From contig JAGZMM010000004.1 in assembly GCA_018364155.1 (NCBI GenBank), forward strand, positions 1 to 64,000: 64,000 nt of DNA. Reading direction: 5' to 3'. Shown here one piece after another: positions 42,754-52,109 of this stretch. The notes beneath the pieces are model-generated. The model saw only the letters and a program-made list of their open reading frames with translations. It was not told the DNA's origin and did not search any database. The DNA is from Clostridiales bacterium (GTDB lineage: Bacteria > Bacillota > Clostridia > Oscillospirales > Acutalibacteraceae). The position numbers and the translations under genes were made by a program. Every line of letters starts with the position of its first letter. Position 1 is the first letter of the stretch.

Positions 42754-43419
42754 TCACACCTGGGAAGATGCCTCCTGCTTTGCCGCCGGTTCCGACGGGG
42801 GCGTCCAGGCGAGTTTTGTCTCCTTGCGGCGCAAGAGGCGCAACACCATCTGCCCGTCGGACCGCCGCACCGGAATCAGAGCGTTTACCAGCCGGTATCC
42901 TGCCATGGCAATGGTACTGCAAAGCAAAGCATCCCATCCAAAGGTACCGGTAGGAAACCACAGCACACCCACCAGTACCAGAGAGGTGAAGAACAGCGAT
43001 GTGGTCATCATGCCACCGGAATAGTAGGACGCCAGGCTGGCGCTTTCATCTGTAAGGTCCGATTCTTCCTGTTTGAGGGTCATCTCGCAGTGGATGGTGA
43101 ACAGGTAACTGCGCGCAATCCCGAAGACAATGTGTCCCCCATCCTTGTGCCAGCAGAAGGGGCCGATGTGAAACAGCAGGAGTTCCAAGCCGGAAAGCTT
43201 TCCCATAAGCAGCCTTCCCCCTTCGTAAACAAGGGTTACTACAATGGCCGCAGCCATAAGCAGCCCGGCAAAAGCCGGCAGCCGCCAAAGCCCAGGCCCT
43301 GTCAGATTGAAGCCGTGCTGTTCGAGGACCGCCAGCGCATAACCGGCGCCTCCACCGACCGCCACCGCCCCCAGGACGGACAAAAAGAGAGACAAACCGA
43401 ATTTTTCACGTTCCTTCAT
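42754..43419 (-). CDS. Degenerate M50 (site-2 protease-like) membrane protein
   Basis: A 221-residue protein with about four to five membrane helices. Helix two ends VTLVYEGGRLLMGKLSG, in the frame of the M50 zinc motif HE-GH, but both histidines are replaced (YEGGR). LLLFHIGPFCWHKDGG follows, like the segment after HEXXH in clostridial M50 proteins. Near the C-terminus ALIPVRRSDGQMVLRLL recalls the NLIP--NDG motif that carries the third ligand. It is therefore probably a pseudo-protease or scaffold. ATG 43419 has GGGAAG upstream. It lies downstream of spoIIP and a small membrane protein. Confidence 0.6.
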   Translation of the reverse strand: MKEREKFGLSLFLSVLGAVAVGGGAGYALAVLEQHGFNLTGPGLWRLPAFAGLLMAAAIVVTLVYEGGRLLMGKLSGLELLLFHIGPFCWHKDGGHIVFGIARSYLFTIHCEMTLKQEESDLTDESASLASYYSGGMMTTSLFFTSLVLVGVLWFPTGTFGWDALLCSTIAMAGYRLVNALIPVRRSDGQMVLRLLRRKETKLAWTPPSEPAAKQEASSQV

Positions 43420-43454
43420 GTGCCTTCTTCCCCTTTTTCGAAATTTGACTTCCA

Positions 43455-43757
43455 TTATATTCCATACACTATCAAGAACCTCGTCGAATCTGGGAGGCAA
43501 AGCTGGAATGGTTTCATCTTCGGAAGGGAAATTTCATAAGGATGGCCTAAGTATTTGCCCGCAATGCTTCCATCCTCACGCACCGCCGGCGGGGTAGTGC
43601 GGTCAGCTTCTCCGGTGATGGTATAGGCGGTGCGTTCGTCCACCACCGCGATGCCGGCAGCGACCAGCGCCGCGGCGGCCAGCAGGGTAAAGGTGACCAC
43701 GCAGACAAAGAGGGTTCGCTTGACGGGAGAATATTCCTTTCTTTTTACGTCCTTCAT
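43455..43757 (-). CDS. Small single-pass membrane protein downstream of spoIIP
   Basis: A 100-residue protein with a basic N-terminus, one membrane helix (about residues 14-38, TLFVCVVTFTLLAAAALVAA) and an outside domain of about 60 residues (VVDERTAYTITGEAD..., GKYLGHPYEISLPK). No family recognised. ATG 43757 lies 5 bases after the spoIIP stop, with AAAGGA 11 bases upstream, so it is likely cotranscribed with spoIIP and could also act in sporulation. Confidence 0.6.
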   Translation of the reverse strand: MKDVKRKEYSPVKRTLFVCVVTFTLLAAAALVAAGIAVVDERTAYTITGEADRTTPPAVREDGSIAGKYLGHPYEISLPKMKPFQLCLPDSTRFLIVYGI

Positions 43758-43762
43758 TTTTG

Positions 43763-44869
43763 TTAGAGTCCTTTCAAAGTCTGAACCAGGCATTTGCCCA
43801 CAAGCTCTCCCGAATAGACCGCTTCCTCCAGGGTATTGGCGTCGGTGCCGAATTCGAGCAGAATGGAGCCGGGACTTAGATTCTGGTTGTAGCAGGCATT
43901 TTTGAAATTTAACGGCCGGGCAAGGCCTGGATAGGAGTCGGCCATGCTTTGCTGCACACGGGCGGCGAGACGGAGGTTCTGCTCCCAGTTGGGATAGGAA
44001 ACGCCGTTGTCGTACTCACAGCCGGAAATGATCATCACCTGGGCGGCTTTTTTGCCATCGATGACGGCGGTGGGCTTGACTTTGGTGCCGTCCGAACGGG
44101 TGATGGCGTCCCGGTGGACGTCCAGCACCACCTGGATGGATGGATACTGCTCAAGCATGGCGGTGACCACCGCGCCGGACCGGTTGTAGGCGCCGTTGTA
44201 GGCGGGATAATCGTGAACCTGCGTATCGTGGATGACGCCGATGCCCGCGTCTTCCAGCTGCTTTTGGATTTCGTTCCCAATTCGGACCATATTGAGGTTT
44301 AAATCCGTGCGCCGGGCGGTGACGGTGGTATCGTAATAGCCGCGGTCGGCTAATTCATAGCTTTCGGTGGTATGGGTATGCACAATGAGCACCTTTGGCC
44401 CTTCGGTGGACATATCCACAGTGGGCTTGGTCTCCAGGATGTTCTTTATATCTATTGTGCGCCCGGTTGAATTTTTTATCCAAACACTGCCGTAATTATC
44501 GCCGGAATTCTCAAAAAATTCTTCGCTGATGGGGCCTCTATTTTCCTGTGGCACCTCGTCGGGCGCGGGAATTTCACTGCTCTGCGACGACGATTGGGCG
44601 CTTGACTGAGCAGGTGTTTGAGCAGGCGTCGCACTGCTGGCGCTGGAAGTTTGGGGTGCGGCGTCGGGCGGCTGCTTGGAGGACGCTCGGGATTCAAACA
44701 AGGCGCCGGAGCCTTCGGGCAGCAAAAAGGCGGCCGACAGAATGGACAGCTGGTCCGCCACCGAGCCCAAGGATGGTACCACGGCGCATAAAATCAAAAG
44801 AGACAAAACGGCCGCTACGGTAGAGACCGCCTTTTTTTTCAGTTTTTTGGGTCTTTTTTGCTTTTCCAT
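43763..44869 (-). CDS. spoIIP: Stage II sporulation protein P
   Basis: A 368-residue membrane-anchored amidase/endopeptidase that, with SpoIID, thins septal peptidoglycan and drives engulfment. It has one N-terminal membrane helix (about 12-35), a serine/glutamine/proline-rich linker (50-110) and the catalytic domain with VLIVHTHTTESY (about 154-165), VVLDVHRDA (about 249), and SILLEFGTDANT near the C-terminus, the zinc ligands being His, Glu and His of this fold. The length is normal for Clostridia. Two small membrane-protein genes follow on the same strand. Confidence 0.95.
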   Translation of the reverse strand: MEKQKRPKKLKKKAVSTVAAVLSLLILCAVVPSLGSVADQLSILSAAFLLPEGSGALFESRASSKQPPDAAPQTSSASSATPAQTPAQSSAQSSSQSSEIPAPDEVPQENRGPISEEFFENSGDNYGSVWIKNSTGRTIDIKNILETKPTVDMSTEGPKVLIVHTHTTESYELADRGYYDTTVTARRTDLNLNMVRIGNEIQKQLEDAGIGVIHDTQVHDYPAYNGAYNRSGAVVTAMLEQYPSIQVVLDVHRDAITRSDGTKVKPTAVIDGKKAAQVMIISGCEYDNGVSYPNWEQNLRLAARVQQSMADSYPGLARPLNFKNACYNQNLSPGSILLEFGTDANTLEEAVYSGELVGKCLVQTLKGL

Positions 44870-45029
44870 CGTCTTCTTGCCTTTTCTCCGCTGCCGTGGG
44901 CGGGGATGTGCAATTGGTCCACCGGCTGAATTTGGACGTAGGGCGAGGGAACTCCCGCACCTGTTTTATGCTATGCGGGGAGAAAAGCAGGTATGCCTCT
45001 TCTTTTTCGGCACAATATTTCTTCGAGCC

Positions 45030-45058
45030 TTGCAAACAGGGCCGCTTTCCCCTATACT
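45030..45058 (+). promoter_or_regulatory. Sigma-A promoter of the ABC exporter operon
   Basis: TTGCAA (45030-45035), 17-base spacer, TATACT (45053-45058). Confidence 0.7.
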
Positions 45059-45106
45059 GATGCTGACTCTATGCAAAAATTTTTGTAAACAGCAAAGGAG
45101 AGCACT

Positions 45107-45817
45107 ATGTTTCAGGTACGAGGCGTGACCAAGCGCTACGGCAAGGTCGTGGCCAACGACTCCATCCGCTTTGACGTCAAGGACGGCGAAATCGCGGTGC
45201 TTTTGGGTCCCAACGGAGCGGGAAAATCCACCATTATCAAATGTATCGCGGGACTTTTGCGCTTTGAAGGGGAAATCGACCTGTGCGGCTATCCCAACAA
45301 AAGCCTAGAGGCCAAGGCCTTACTGGGATACATTCCGGAAATGCCAGCGGTATACGATCTTTTGACGGTGGGCGAGCATCTAGAATTCATCGCCCGGGCC
45401 TACCAGCTTACCGATTGGGAAGGGTACGCCGACGAGCTTCTTTCCCGCTTTGAGCTTACCGACAAAAAAGAGAAGCTTGGAAAAGAGCTTTCCAAGGGGA
45501 TGCAGCAAAAGGTCAGCATCTGCTGCGCCCTTTTGCACAGGCCCAAAGTCGCCATTTTTGACGAGCCGCTGGTGGGGCTGGACCCCCATGCCATCAAGGA
45601 ACTCAAGGACATTTTTGTAGAGCTCAAGCAAGCGGGGGCATCGGTCCTCATCAGCACGCACATGCTCGACAGCGTGGAGGATTACTGGGACGTGGCCCAC
45701 ATTATGATGAACGGTTCTTTTGCGGCTACCAAGTTTAACCGCCCCGGCCAGGAAGGGGAAAAGACGCTTGAGGAGCTGTTCTTCGACATTACCGAAGGAA
45801 AGGGCGCCGCACAATGA
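45107..45817 (+). CDS. ABC transporter ATP-binding protein
   Basis: A 236-residue ATPase of an export-type ABC system. Walker A is GPNGAGKST (about residue 36), the signature is ELSKGMQQK (about 129), Walker B is VAIFDEPLVGLDP (about 148), and the H-loop is ISTHMLDS (about 183). The next gene, the membrane component, overlaps by 4 bases (ATGA), so the pair is one transporter. The substrate is unknown. AAAGGAGAG precedes the ATG. Confidence 0.92.
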   Translation: MFQVRGVTKRYGKVVANDSIRFDVKDGEIAVLLGPNGAGKSTIIKCIAGLLRFEGEIDLCGYPNKSLEAKALLGYIPEMPAVYDLLTVGEHLEFIARAYQLTDWEGYADELLSRFELTDKKEKLGKELSKGMQQKVSICCALLHRPKVAIFDEPLVGLDPHAIKELKDIFVELKQAGASVLISTHMLDSVEDYWDVAHIMMNGSFAATKFNRPGQEGEKTLEELFFDITEGKGAAQ

Positions 45818-47376
45818 AAGGATTACGGTATCTCTTCTTTACGACTGTGAAAAACTCCATCAAGGAGCTCGTCAAGCATCCGGCAAAGCTGGTGATGGTG
45901 CTTTTCTTCGTCCTGCTCATCGGGATGATGGTGGTATCCTCCCTGGCGGCCCCTTTGCCTGCCAATGAACGCAGGGACCCGAAGGAGCTGGCGGCCATGG
46001 TACTGGTGCTCTACGGGTTTATGTTCTTTCTAGGTTCGAACAACGGATTTTCCTCCGGCGCGTCCTTTTATTCCATGGCGGACGTAAACCTCTTGTTCTC
46101 CTGCCCCATCTCCCAGAAAAAGATTCTGGTGTACGGGCTGGTCCGCCAGCTGCAAACCTCCCTGCTTCTGGGCTTTTTCTTGGTTTTTCAGTATGGTTGG
46201 CTTTATAATACCTACGGCATTTCAATTGGAGCCATGCTCACTATTCTGCTGGGATACGGCGCAGTGACCTTCTGCTCCCAGCTGACGGCCATGACCATCT
46301 ATTCCTTCACGAGCGCCGACGAAGGGCGCAAGCGCCTGATCAAATACACCATGCGCGGCGTGTACCTAGTGCTCATCGCAGCGGTGGCGCTGCCCCTCTT
46401 GGAAAACACCCAGGATCTGCTAGGCGGCGCGGTAGCGTCCGCCACAGCCCCATGGGTGAACTTCATCCCGGTCTTCGGCTGGCTGACGGCGGCGGTAACC
46501 GGCGTTTTAGCGGGGAACTGGATTTTAGTAGCGGCGGGAGCCGGGGCGACGGTGTTGTTTGTCCTGCTGATGCTTGTGCTGGTCACCAGGATGCACGCCG
46601 ACTTTTATGAAGACGTGCTCAAGGCCACAGAGGTCTCGTTCTCCGCCATCACCTCCAAAAAGGAAGGCCAGCTGCGTGAAACGGTGCCAAAGAACGTCAA
46701 GACCGGGCCCGTGGGCATCGGGGGCGGCTTGGGCGCGTCCGCCTTTTACTATAAGCACAAGGTGGAAAACCGGCGGGCGCGGGTGTTTTTGCTGGACACC
46801 ACGTCGCTGGTGTTCGTAGGGGTCATCTGGCTCTTTTCCTTCTTTATGCGCGACGGGGGCTTGGTATCCGTCTTTGCCTTTGCCACCTACATGCAGATTT
46901 TTTCCGTGTCCATGGGCCGGTGGCTGCGGGAGCTTACTTTGCCTTACGTCTATCTGGTACCGGCCGGGGCCTTTCAAAAGCTTCTGGCCATCTGCCGGGA
47001 AACCTTCCTGAAAATTGGTGTGGAAGCGGTGCTGGTGTTTCTCCCGGCCGGGCTTATTTTGCAGGCAAAACCGCTGGAGATTGCCGCTTGTATCTTCGCC
47101 CGCATCGGCTTCGGCGTGCTCTTTATGGCGGGAAATATCCTGATTGAGCGGATTTTGGGAACGCTGACCAGCAAAACGCTGATTTTGTTCCTCTATTTTC
47201 TCATTCTGATTGTGCTGGCCGCACCGGGCGTGGTTGTGGGCGTTCTCGTCGGCATTTTCCTGTCCTCTACGGCGCTGGCTTTTGCGGCCATGGCCGTGTG
47301 GAACCTGGCGGTGTCTGTTCTTATCTTCTACCTGTGCCGGGACATTCTCAATTACGCGGAGCTCAACAACAAATAA
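45814..47376 (+). CDS. ABC exporter membrane subunit
   Basis: A 520-residue membrane protein with about ten to twelve helices. It resembles the putative ABC exporter family found beside single ATPases in Clostridia: a long N-terminal helical part with NNGFSSGASFYSMADVNLLF (about 68-88), LFSCPISQKKILVYGLVR (about 87-104), and a central soluble segment (VSFSAITSKKEGQLRETV, about 275-292). It is paired with the ATPase and likely exports a lipid, peptide or drug; the sequence does not say which. Confidence 0.82.
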   Translation: MKGLRYLFFTTVKNSIKELVKHPAKLVMVLFFVLLIGMMVVSSLAAPLPANERRDPKELAAMVLVLYGFMFFLGSNNGFSSGASFYSMADVNLLFSCPISQKKILVYGLVRQLQTSLLLGFFLVFQYGWLYNTYGISIGAMLTILLGYGAVTFCSQLTAMTIYSFTSADEGRKRLIKYTMRGVYLVLIAAVALPLLENTQDLLGGAVASATAPWVNFIPVFGWLTAAVTGVLAGNWILVAAGAGATVLFVLLMLVLVTRMHADFYEDVLKATEVSFSAITSKKEGQLRETVPKNVKTGPVGIGGGLGASAFYYKHKVENRRARVFLLDTTSLVFVGVIWLFSFFMRDGGLVSVFAFATYMQIFSVSMGRWLRELTLPYVYLVPAGAFQKLLAICRETFLKIGVEAVLVFLPAGLILQAKPLEIAACIFARIGFGVLFMAGNILIERILGTLTSKTLILFLYFLILIVLAAPGVVVGVLVGIFLSSTALAFAAMAVWNLAVSVLIFYLCRDILNYAELNNK

Positions 47377-47388
47377 ACAGGCAAAAAA

Positions 47389-47419
47389 GGGCCGGGAAAT
47401 ATCCCGGTCCTTCCTGTTT
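47389..47419 (+). terminator. Weak terminator after the ABC exporter operon
   Basis: A 9-bp stem including one G-T pair (47389-47397 with 47402-47410) followed by a T-rich but interrupted tail. Confidence 0.5.
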
Positions 47420-47506
47420 CGCGGTTTTTTTGCGCTTGGCCTGCATAAACCCCTCCTAGACGGAAGCATACTAACGGTATGAGTTTCATTGGCGGGAGGC
47501 GTTTTT

Positions 47507-49111
47507 ATGTCCAGATTACAAAAACGGGTGGTGACTCTGTACGCGGTCACCGCCGTCTTTTTTATGGTGCTGCTGTTGCGCATTTTTACCGTGTCGTCCG
47601 GCACCCAGTTTGCCGAGGCGGCCCAGCAGAACTCTACCCTGTCCTTGCAGGTGCCGGGCAGCCGTGGCATTTTTTACGACTGCAACGGCGAACCGCTTGT
47701 GGGCGGGCAGGATGGGTACCTGGCCGCTGTCAGCCCCGAGCCGGAGGCGGCCACCGCTCTTTCCACCGTGCTTGACGGGGAGGAGATGGACCAGGTTCTA
47801 AAGCGCATGGGAGAAGGAAAGCCGTTTCTCCTCAAGCTTCCCACCTCCGTATCCGCTCCGGGGCTCGTCCTCTTCCCCGCCTACACCCGGTATAGCGGCG
47901 GGCAGACCGTGAACCATCTGCTGGGCTACACCGACAACACCCAGGAAAAGGGCTTGAGCGGCCTGGAAAAGGCCTACGACAGTTTCCTGACCGGCGCGCT
48001 GCCGGCGGGAAAGGTTGTCTACTCGGTCAATGCCCTGGGCCGGCCCCTGTCCGGCATTTCTCCTAAGGTGCAAAATACCCAGACGGAGCTGAAAAAAGGC
48101 ATGGTCCTCACCTTGGACAAGGACATTCAGAGCATCGCCCAGAAGGCGGCGGACGAGTACATTCCAAGCGGGGCCATCGTGGTGTTGGAGATTCCCACCG
48201 GAAAAGTGCGGGCCAGCGTGAGCACGCCTTCTTTCACCATGGACACACTGGCGGCGGCCATGGAATCGGAGGACGCACCTCTCGTAAACCGGGCCTTGCA
48301 GAACTATAACGTAGGGTCCTCCTTCAAGCTGGTGACGGCCGCGGCCGCCTTGGAAGCAGGGTACACCATCGAGTGGGAGCACGAATGCACCGGCAGCGTG
48401 GACGTGGCGGGAGTCGTTTTCCACTGCTATAACAACAATACCCATGGCAATTTGACTATGGAAGGGGCTCTGGCCAAGTCCTGCAACACCTATTTTATCT
48501 CCTTAGCAAGAGAGATTGGATATGAGCCGATTTTGTCCATGGCCAAACGGCTGGGATTTGGGTCTTCCCTGCAGCTGTGTACCGGCGTATCCACTCCTGC
48601 GGGGGTTCTGCCCGAGGAAAACGTGCTCGCTTCTCCGGCGGCGGTGGCGAACTTTGCCTTCGGTCAGGGAGATCTGCTGGCCACGCCCATGCAGATGGCG
48701 TCTCTGGTGAACTGCATCGCCTCCGACGGGATTCTCACCACCCCCTCTCTGGTGGAATGCTTTATCGATGAAAACGGAGAGAAAACGCAGGTGGCTAAGG
48801 TGGACGGGGTCCAGGCACTGAGCCCGGACATCGCCCGTACTCTGCAAAAAATGATGGCCGCGCCGCTTTCCTACGGCACCGCCACCACCGCCATGCCGGA
48901 CAATGGGGGAGCCGGCGGCAAGACCGCCACCGCCCAGACCGGTATGTATAACAAGGAAGGAGACCCGGTCAACCAATCCTGGTTCGTAGGATATTTCCCC
49001 TATGAAAATCCCCGGTATGCGGTGGCGGTACTGGCGGAGGACACCATCCAGGGCAGCAAGACCACCAATCCCGCCTTCAAGTACATCGCCGACCATGTGA
49101 AGGTGGAATAG
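47507..49111 (+). CDS. Class B penicillin-binding protein (peptidoglycan transpeptidase)
   Basis: A 534-residue protein with one N-terminal membrane helix (about 8-28), a reduced dimerisation domain starting at GSRGIFYDCNG, and a C-terminal transpeptidase domain. The active-site motifs are SSFK (S about 272), SCN (about 325) and KTA in GGKTATAQT (about 471), where most enzymes have KTG. The size and PGSRG-like start fit the PbpA/FtsI-like group; the compact pedestal is closer to PbpA/SpoVD-related proteins without PASTA domains. ATG 47507 has GGGAGG upstream. It could act in division, elongation or spore cortex formation. Confidence 0.85.
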   Translation: MSRLQKRVVTLYAVTAVFFMVLLLRIFTVSSGTQFAEAAQQNSTLSLQVPGSRGIFYDCNGEPLVGGQDGYLAAVSPEPEAATALSTVLDGEEMDQVLKRMGEGKPFLLKLPTSVSAPGLVLFPAYTRYSGGQTVNHLLGYTDNTQEKGLSGLEKAYDSFLTGALPAGKVVYSVNALGRPLSGISPKVQNTQTELKKGMVLTLDKDIQSIAQKAADEYIPSGAIVVLEIPTGKVRASVSTPSFTMDTLAAAMESEDAPLVNRALQNYNVGSSFKLVTAAAALEAGYTIEWEHECTGSVDVAGVVFHCYNNNTHGNLTMEGALAKSCNTYFISLAREIGYEPILSMAKRLGFGSSLQLCTGVSTPAGVLPEENVLASPAAVANFAFGQGDLLATPMQMASLVNCIASDGILTTPSLVECFIDENGEKTQVAKVDGVQALSPDIARTLQKMMAAPLSYGTATTAMPDNGGAGGKTATAQTGMYNKEGDPVNQSWFVGYFPYENPRYAVAVLAEDTIQGSKTTNPAFKYIADHVKVE

Positions 49112-49146
49112 GCTGGTGTTTTGGGCATTTCCTGTCGAACCTCGCC

Positions 49147-49175
49147 TTGACAAGGGAAAAGACAGAACGTATAAT
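49147..49175 (+). promoter_or_regulatory. Consensus sigma-A promoter of alaS
   Basis: TTGACA (49147-49152), 17-base spacer, TATAAT (49170-49175): a perfect match in both boxes and spacing. Confidence 0.9.
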
Positions 49176-49181
49176 AAAAAC

Positions 49182-49432
49182 AATAAAGATCGCTTTATAT
49201 GGACACTTGGCATTGACGGGAAGAAGCAGCCGCCGCGCAGCAGAGAGAAAGCCGTATTGCTGAAAGGCTTTTGGCGTTTTTGGCGTCTGTCTGGCCGCCC
49301 CTGAGCCGCCGCGGCGAAGAGCTGCGCGTCTCTCCGGCGTTAACGGAGGAAAAGCGGCGTTTTGTTTCAAAACGCAATTTGGGTGGTACCACGGAATCGC
49401 TTCCGTCCCGATTGGGAACGGAAGCGTTTTAT
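49182..49432 (+). promoter_or_regulatory. T-box riboswitch of alaS
   Basis: A leader of about 250 bases between promoter and gene carries the T-box core GGGTGGTACCACGG (49381-49394) and then a terminator hairpin (49398-49406 with 49418-49426) ending in T residues. Uncharged tRNA-Ala should pair with the T-box and favour the antiterminator, raising alaS expression. The stem I region (about 49195-49320) is GC-rich; I could not place the specifier codon with confidence. Confidence 0.88.
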
Positions 49433-49457
49433 TTTTTATTAGGATGTGACTTTGACC

Positions 49458-52088
49458 ATGCAGTGGACAGGACTCAACGAACTTCGCGAAAAATACCTCT
49501 CCTTTTTTGAGAGCAAGGGGCATCTGCGCTTACCTAGCTTCCCGCTGATCCCGCAGAACGACAAAAGCCTGCTGCTCATCAACTCCGGAATGGCGCCGAT
49601 GAAGAAGTACTTCACCGGCGAGATCACGCCGCCCAGCAAGCGGGTGACCACCTGCCAGAAGTGCATCCGCACACCGGACATTGAGCGGGTGGGCAAGACC
49701 GCCCGGCACGGCACCTATTTCGAGATGCTGGGAAACTTCTCCTTCGGCGATTACTTCAAGCACGAAGCCACCGCCTGGGCTTGGGAATTTTGCACAAAGG
49801 TGCTCAAACTACCGGTGGACCGGATCTGGGTGAGCATTTATGAAGACGACGATCAAGCCTTTGACATCTGGACCAAGGAAGTCGGAGTCTCTCCCGACCG
49901 GATTGTTCGTCTCGGCAAGGAGGACAACTTCTGGGAGCACGGCACCGGTCCCTGCGGCCCCTGCTCGGAGCTTTACTTTGACCGGGGCGAGGAATACGGC
50001 TGCGGCTCTCCTACCTGCGGGGTCGGGTGCGATTGCGACCGGTATGTGGAATTCTGGAACCTGGTGTTCACCCAGTTTGATTCCGACGGCAAGGGCAACT
50101 ACACCCCCCTTGACCATCCCAACATCGACACCGGCATGGGACTCGAACGTCTGGCCTGCATCATGCAGGGGGTGCACAACCTGTTCGAGGTGGACACGGT
50201 GCAGAACATCATGAAGCACGTCAGCCGGATTGCAAACGTGCATTACGGGGACAGCGAAAAAACCGACGTGTCCCTGCGGGTCATCACCGATCATATCCGT
50301 TCCACGGTGTTCATGATCGGTGACGGGGTAATGCCCTCCAATGAGGGCCGCGGCTATGTACTGCGCCGGCTTCTGCGCCGGGCGGCCCGGCATGGGCGGC
50401 TTTTGGGCATTCACGAGCCGTTCCTCTCCGAGGTGGCGGACACGGTGATTCTCGAAAACCGGGAAGCGTATCCGGAGCTTGCGGAAAAGAGCGTGCTTAT
50501 CAAAAAACTCATTTTGGTGGAGGAAACCTCCTTCGGCAAGACCATTGACCAGGGCCTTGCCATGCTGGACACGGCGGTGGAAAACCTCTCCGGGGACACC
50601 CTCTCCGGCGAGGACGCCTTCAAGCTTTACGACACCTATGGCTTCCCGCTGGACTTGACCATGGATATCCTAGAGGAAAAGGGTCTCAAGGTGGACGAGG
50701 AAGCCTTTGACCGCCTGATGAAGGAGCAGCGGGAACGGGCCCGCGCTTCCCGCAAGGCTGCCACGGCGGAGGCCTGGGCGGGGACCCGGTCGGTGCTGGC
50801 CGACTACCCGGCTACTGTGTTTACCGGCTATGAGGGAACCGAGACGGCGGGCAAAGTTTTGGCCATCGTGCGGGAAGGCGAGCTTTCCGAAGCGGTGAGC
50901 GAGGGCGAAGCCCTGGTGGTGTTAGATCAGACTAGCTTCTACGCGGAAAGCGGCGGCCAGGTGAGCGACAGCGGCGTTTTAACCTTAGACGGCATGACCT
51001 TCCGTGTGTTCGACTGCATGAAAACCGTGACCGGCGTATTCGTCCATCGGGGCGCTATCGAAAGCGGTGTTCTGAGCGTGGGAGACACGGTGACTGCATC
51101 GGTGGACAAGGAGCGGCGGCTTGCCATCATGCGAAACCACACCGGCGCCCACCTTTTGCAGGCAGCGCTGCGCAAGGTTCTGGGCGACCACGTGGAGCAG
51201 GCGGGCCAGATGGTAACCGAGCAGACCGTCCGGTTCGACTTTACGCATTTCTCCAGCCTGACGCCGGAGGAACTCCAGGACGTGGAGCAGATGGTCAATC
51301 ACGTCATTCTGTCCGCCATGCCGGTACAAACCCGGGAAATGCCCATTGCCGAAGCAAAGGCCATGGGAGCTATGGCTCTGTTCGGCGAAAAGTATGGCGA
51401 CGTGGTCCGGGTGGTAAAAGCCGGGGACTTTTCTACCGAGCTGTGCGGCGGTACCCATGTGGACAACACGGCGAAGCTGGGCCTCTTTAAGATCCTCTCG
51501 GAAGCGTCGGTAGCCTCCGGCGTTCGCCGCATCGAAGCGGTGACCGGCGCAGGCGTTCTCGACTATATGAACCATTTAAACGGCCTTCTTCATAGCACGG
51601 CGGCTGCCCTAAAGGTGCCAAACGTGGAGGACCTGCCTCAGAAGGCTTCCCAGGCTATGACCGAAGGGAAAGCCAAGGATAAGGAAATCGCGGCCCTAAA
51701 CAGCCGAATTGCCCAAATCCGCATTGACGGGCTCTTTGCAGGCGCCGAGGTCATCGAAGGCATTCATATCGTCTCGGCTCTCTTCTCAGGCACCGGGCCG
51801 GACGCGCTGCGCGCCATCTGCGACCAGGTCAAGGACATGCGGGACGACACGGTGATTGTCGTGGCGGGGACCTTGGGCGACAAGGCCACCATCGCGGCCT
51901 CCTGCGGCAAACAGGCGGTGAAAAAGGGCGCTCACGCGGGCAACCTGGTAAGGGCGGTGGCAAAGATCGCCGGCGGTTCGGGCGGAGGCCGGCCGGATAC
52001 GGCTATGGCCGGCGCCAAGGACCTGACAAAGCTGGACGAAGCGCTGGAAGCGGTCAGCTCCATCGTCAACGATATGATCAACAAATAA
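49458..52088 (+). CDS. alaS: Alanine-tRNA ligase
   Basis: A class II aminoacyl-tRNA synthetase of about 876 residues. The catalytic core starts GLNELREKYLSFFESKGH and has motif 2-type TCQKCIRTPDIERVG and TGMGLERLACIMQG. The editing domain has the zinc ligands HTGAHLLQAAL and the CGGTHVDNTA motif. A coiled coil and the C-terminal C-Ala domain (GGSGGGRPDTAMAGAKD, DHHA1-type) finish the protein. Expression is under a T-box. ATG 49458 gives the usual start MQWTGLNELR; an ATT-initiated extension upstream is possible but unlikely. hit and the phosphoribosyltransferase gene follow closely. Confidence 0.96.
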   Translation: MQWTGLNELREKYLSFFESKGHLRLPSFPLIPQNDKSLLLINSGMAPMKKYFTGEITPPSKRVTTCQKCIRTPDIERVGKTARHGTYFEMLGNFSFGDYFKHEATAWAWEFCTKVLKLPVDRIWVSIYEDDDQAFDIWTKEVGVSPDRIVRLGKEDNFWEHGTGPCGPCSELYFDRGEEYGCGSPTCGVGCDCDRYVEFWNLVFTQFDSDGKGNYTPLDHPNIDTGMGLERLACIMQGVHNLFEVDTVQNIMKHVSRIANVHYGDSEKTDVSLRVITDHIRSTVFMIGDGVMPSNEGRGYVLRRLLRRAARHGRLLGIHEPFLSEVADTVILENREAYPELAEKSVLIKKLILVEETSFGKTIDQGLAMLDTAVENLSGDTLSGEDAFKLYDTYGFPLDLTMDILEEKGLKVDEEAFDRLMKEQRERARASRKAATAEAWAGTRSVLADYPATVFTGYEGTETAGKVLAIVREGELSEAVSEGEALVVLDQTSFYAESGGQVSDSGVLTLDGMTFRVFDCMKTVTGVFVHRGAIESGVLSVGDTVTASVDKERRLAIMRNHTGAHLLQAALRKVLGDHVEQAGQMVTEQTVRFDFTHFSSLTPEELQDVEQMVNHVILSAMPVQTREMPIAEAKAMGAMALFGEKYGDVVRVVKAGDFSTELCGGTHVDNTAKLGLFKILSEASVASGVRRIEAVTGAGVLDYMNHLNGLLHSTAAALKVPNVEDLPQKASQAMTEGKAKDKEIAALNSRIAQIRIDGLFAGAEVIEGIHIVSALFSGTGPDALRAICDQVKDMRDDTVIVVAGTLGDKATIAASCGKQAVKKGAHAGNLVRAVAKIAGGSGGGRPDTAMAGAKDLTKLDEALEAVSSIVNDMINK

Positions 52089-52109
52089 TCCATCAAGGAG
52101 GAACCGAAT

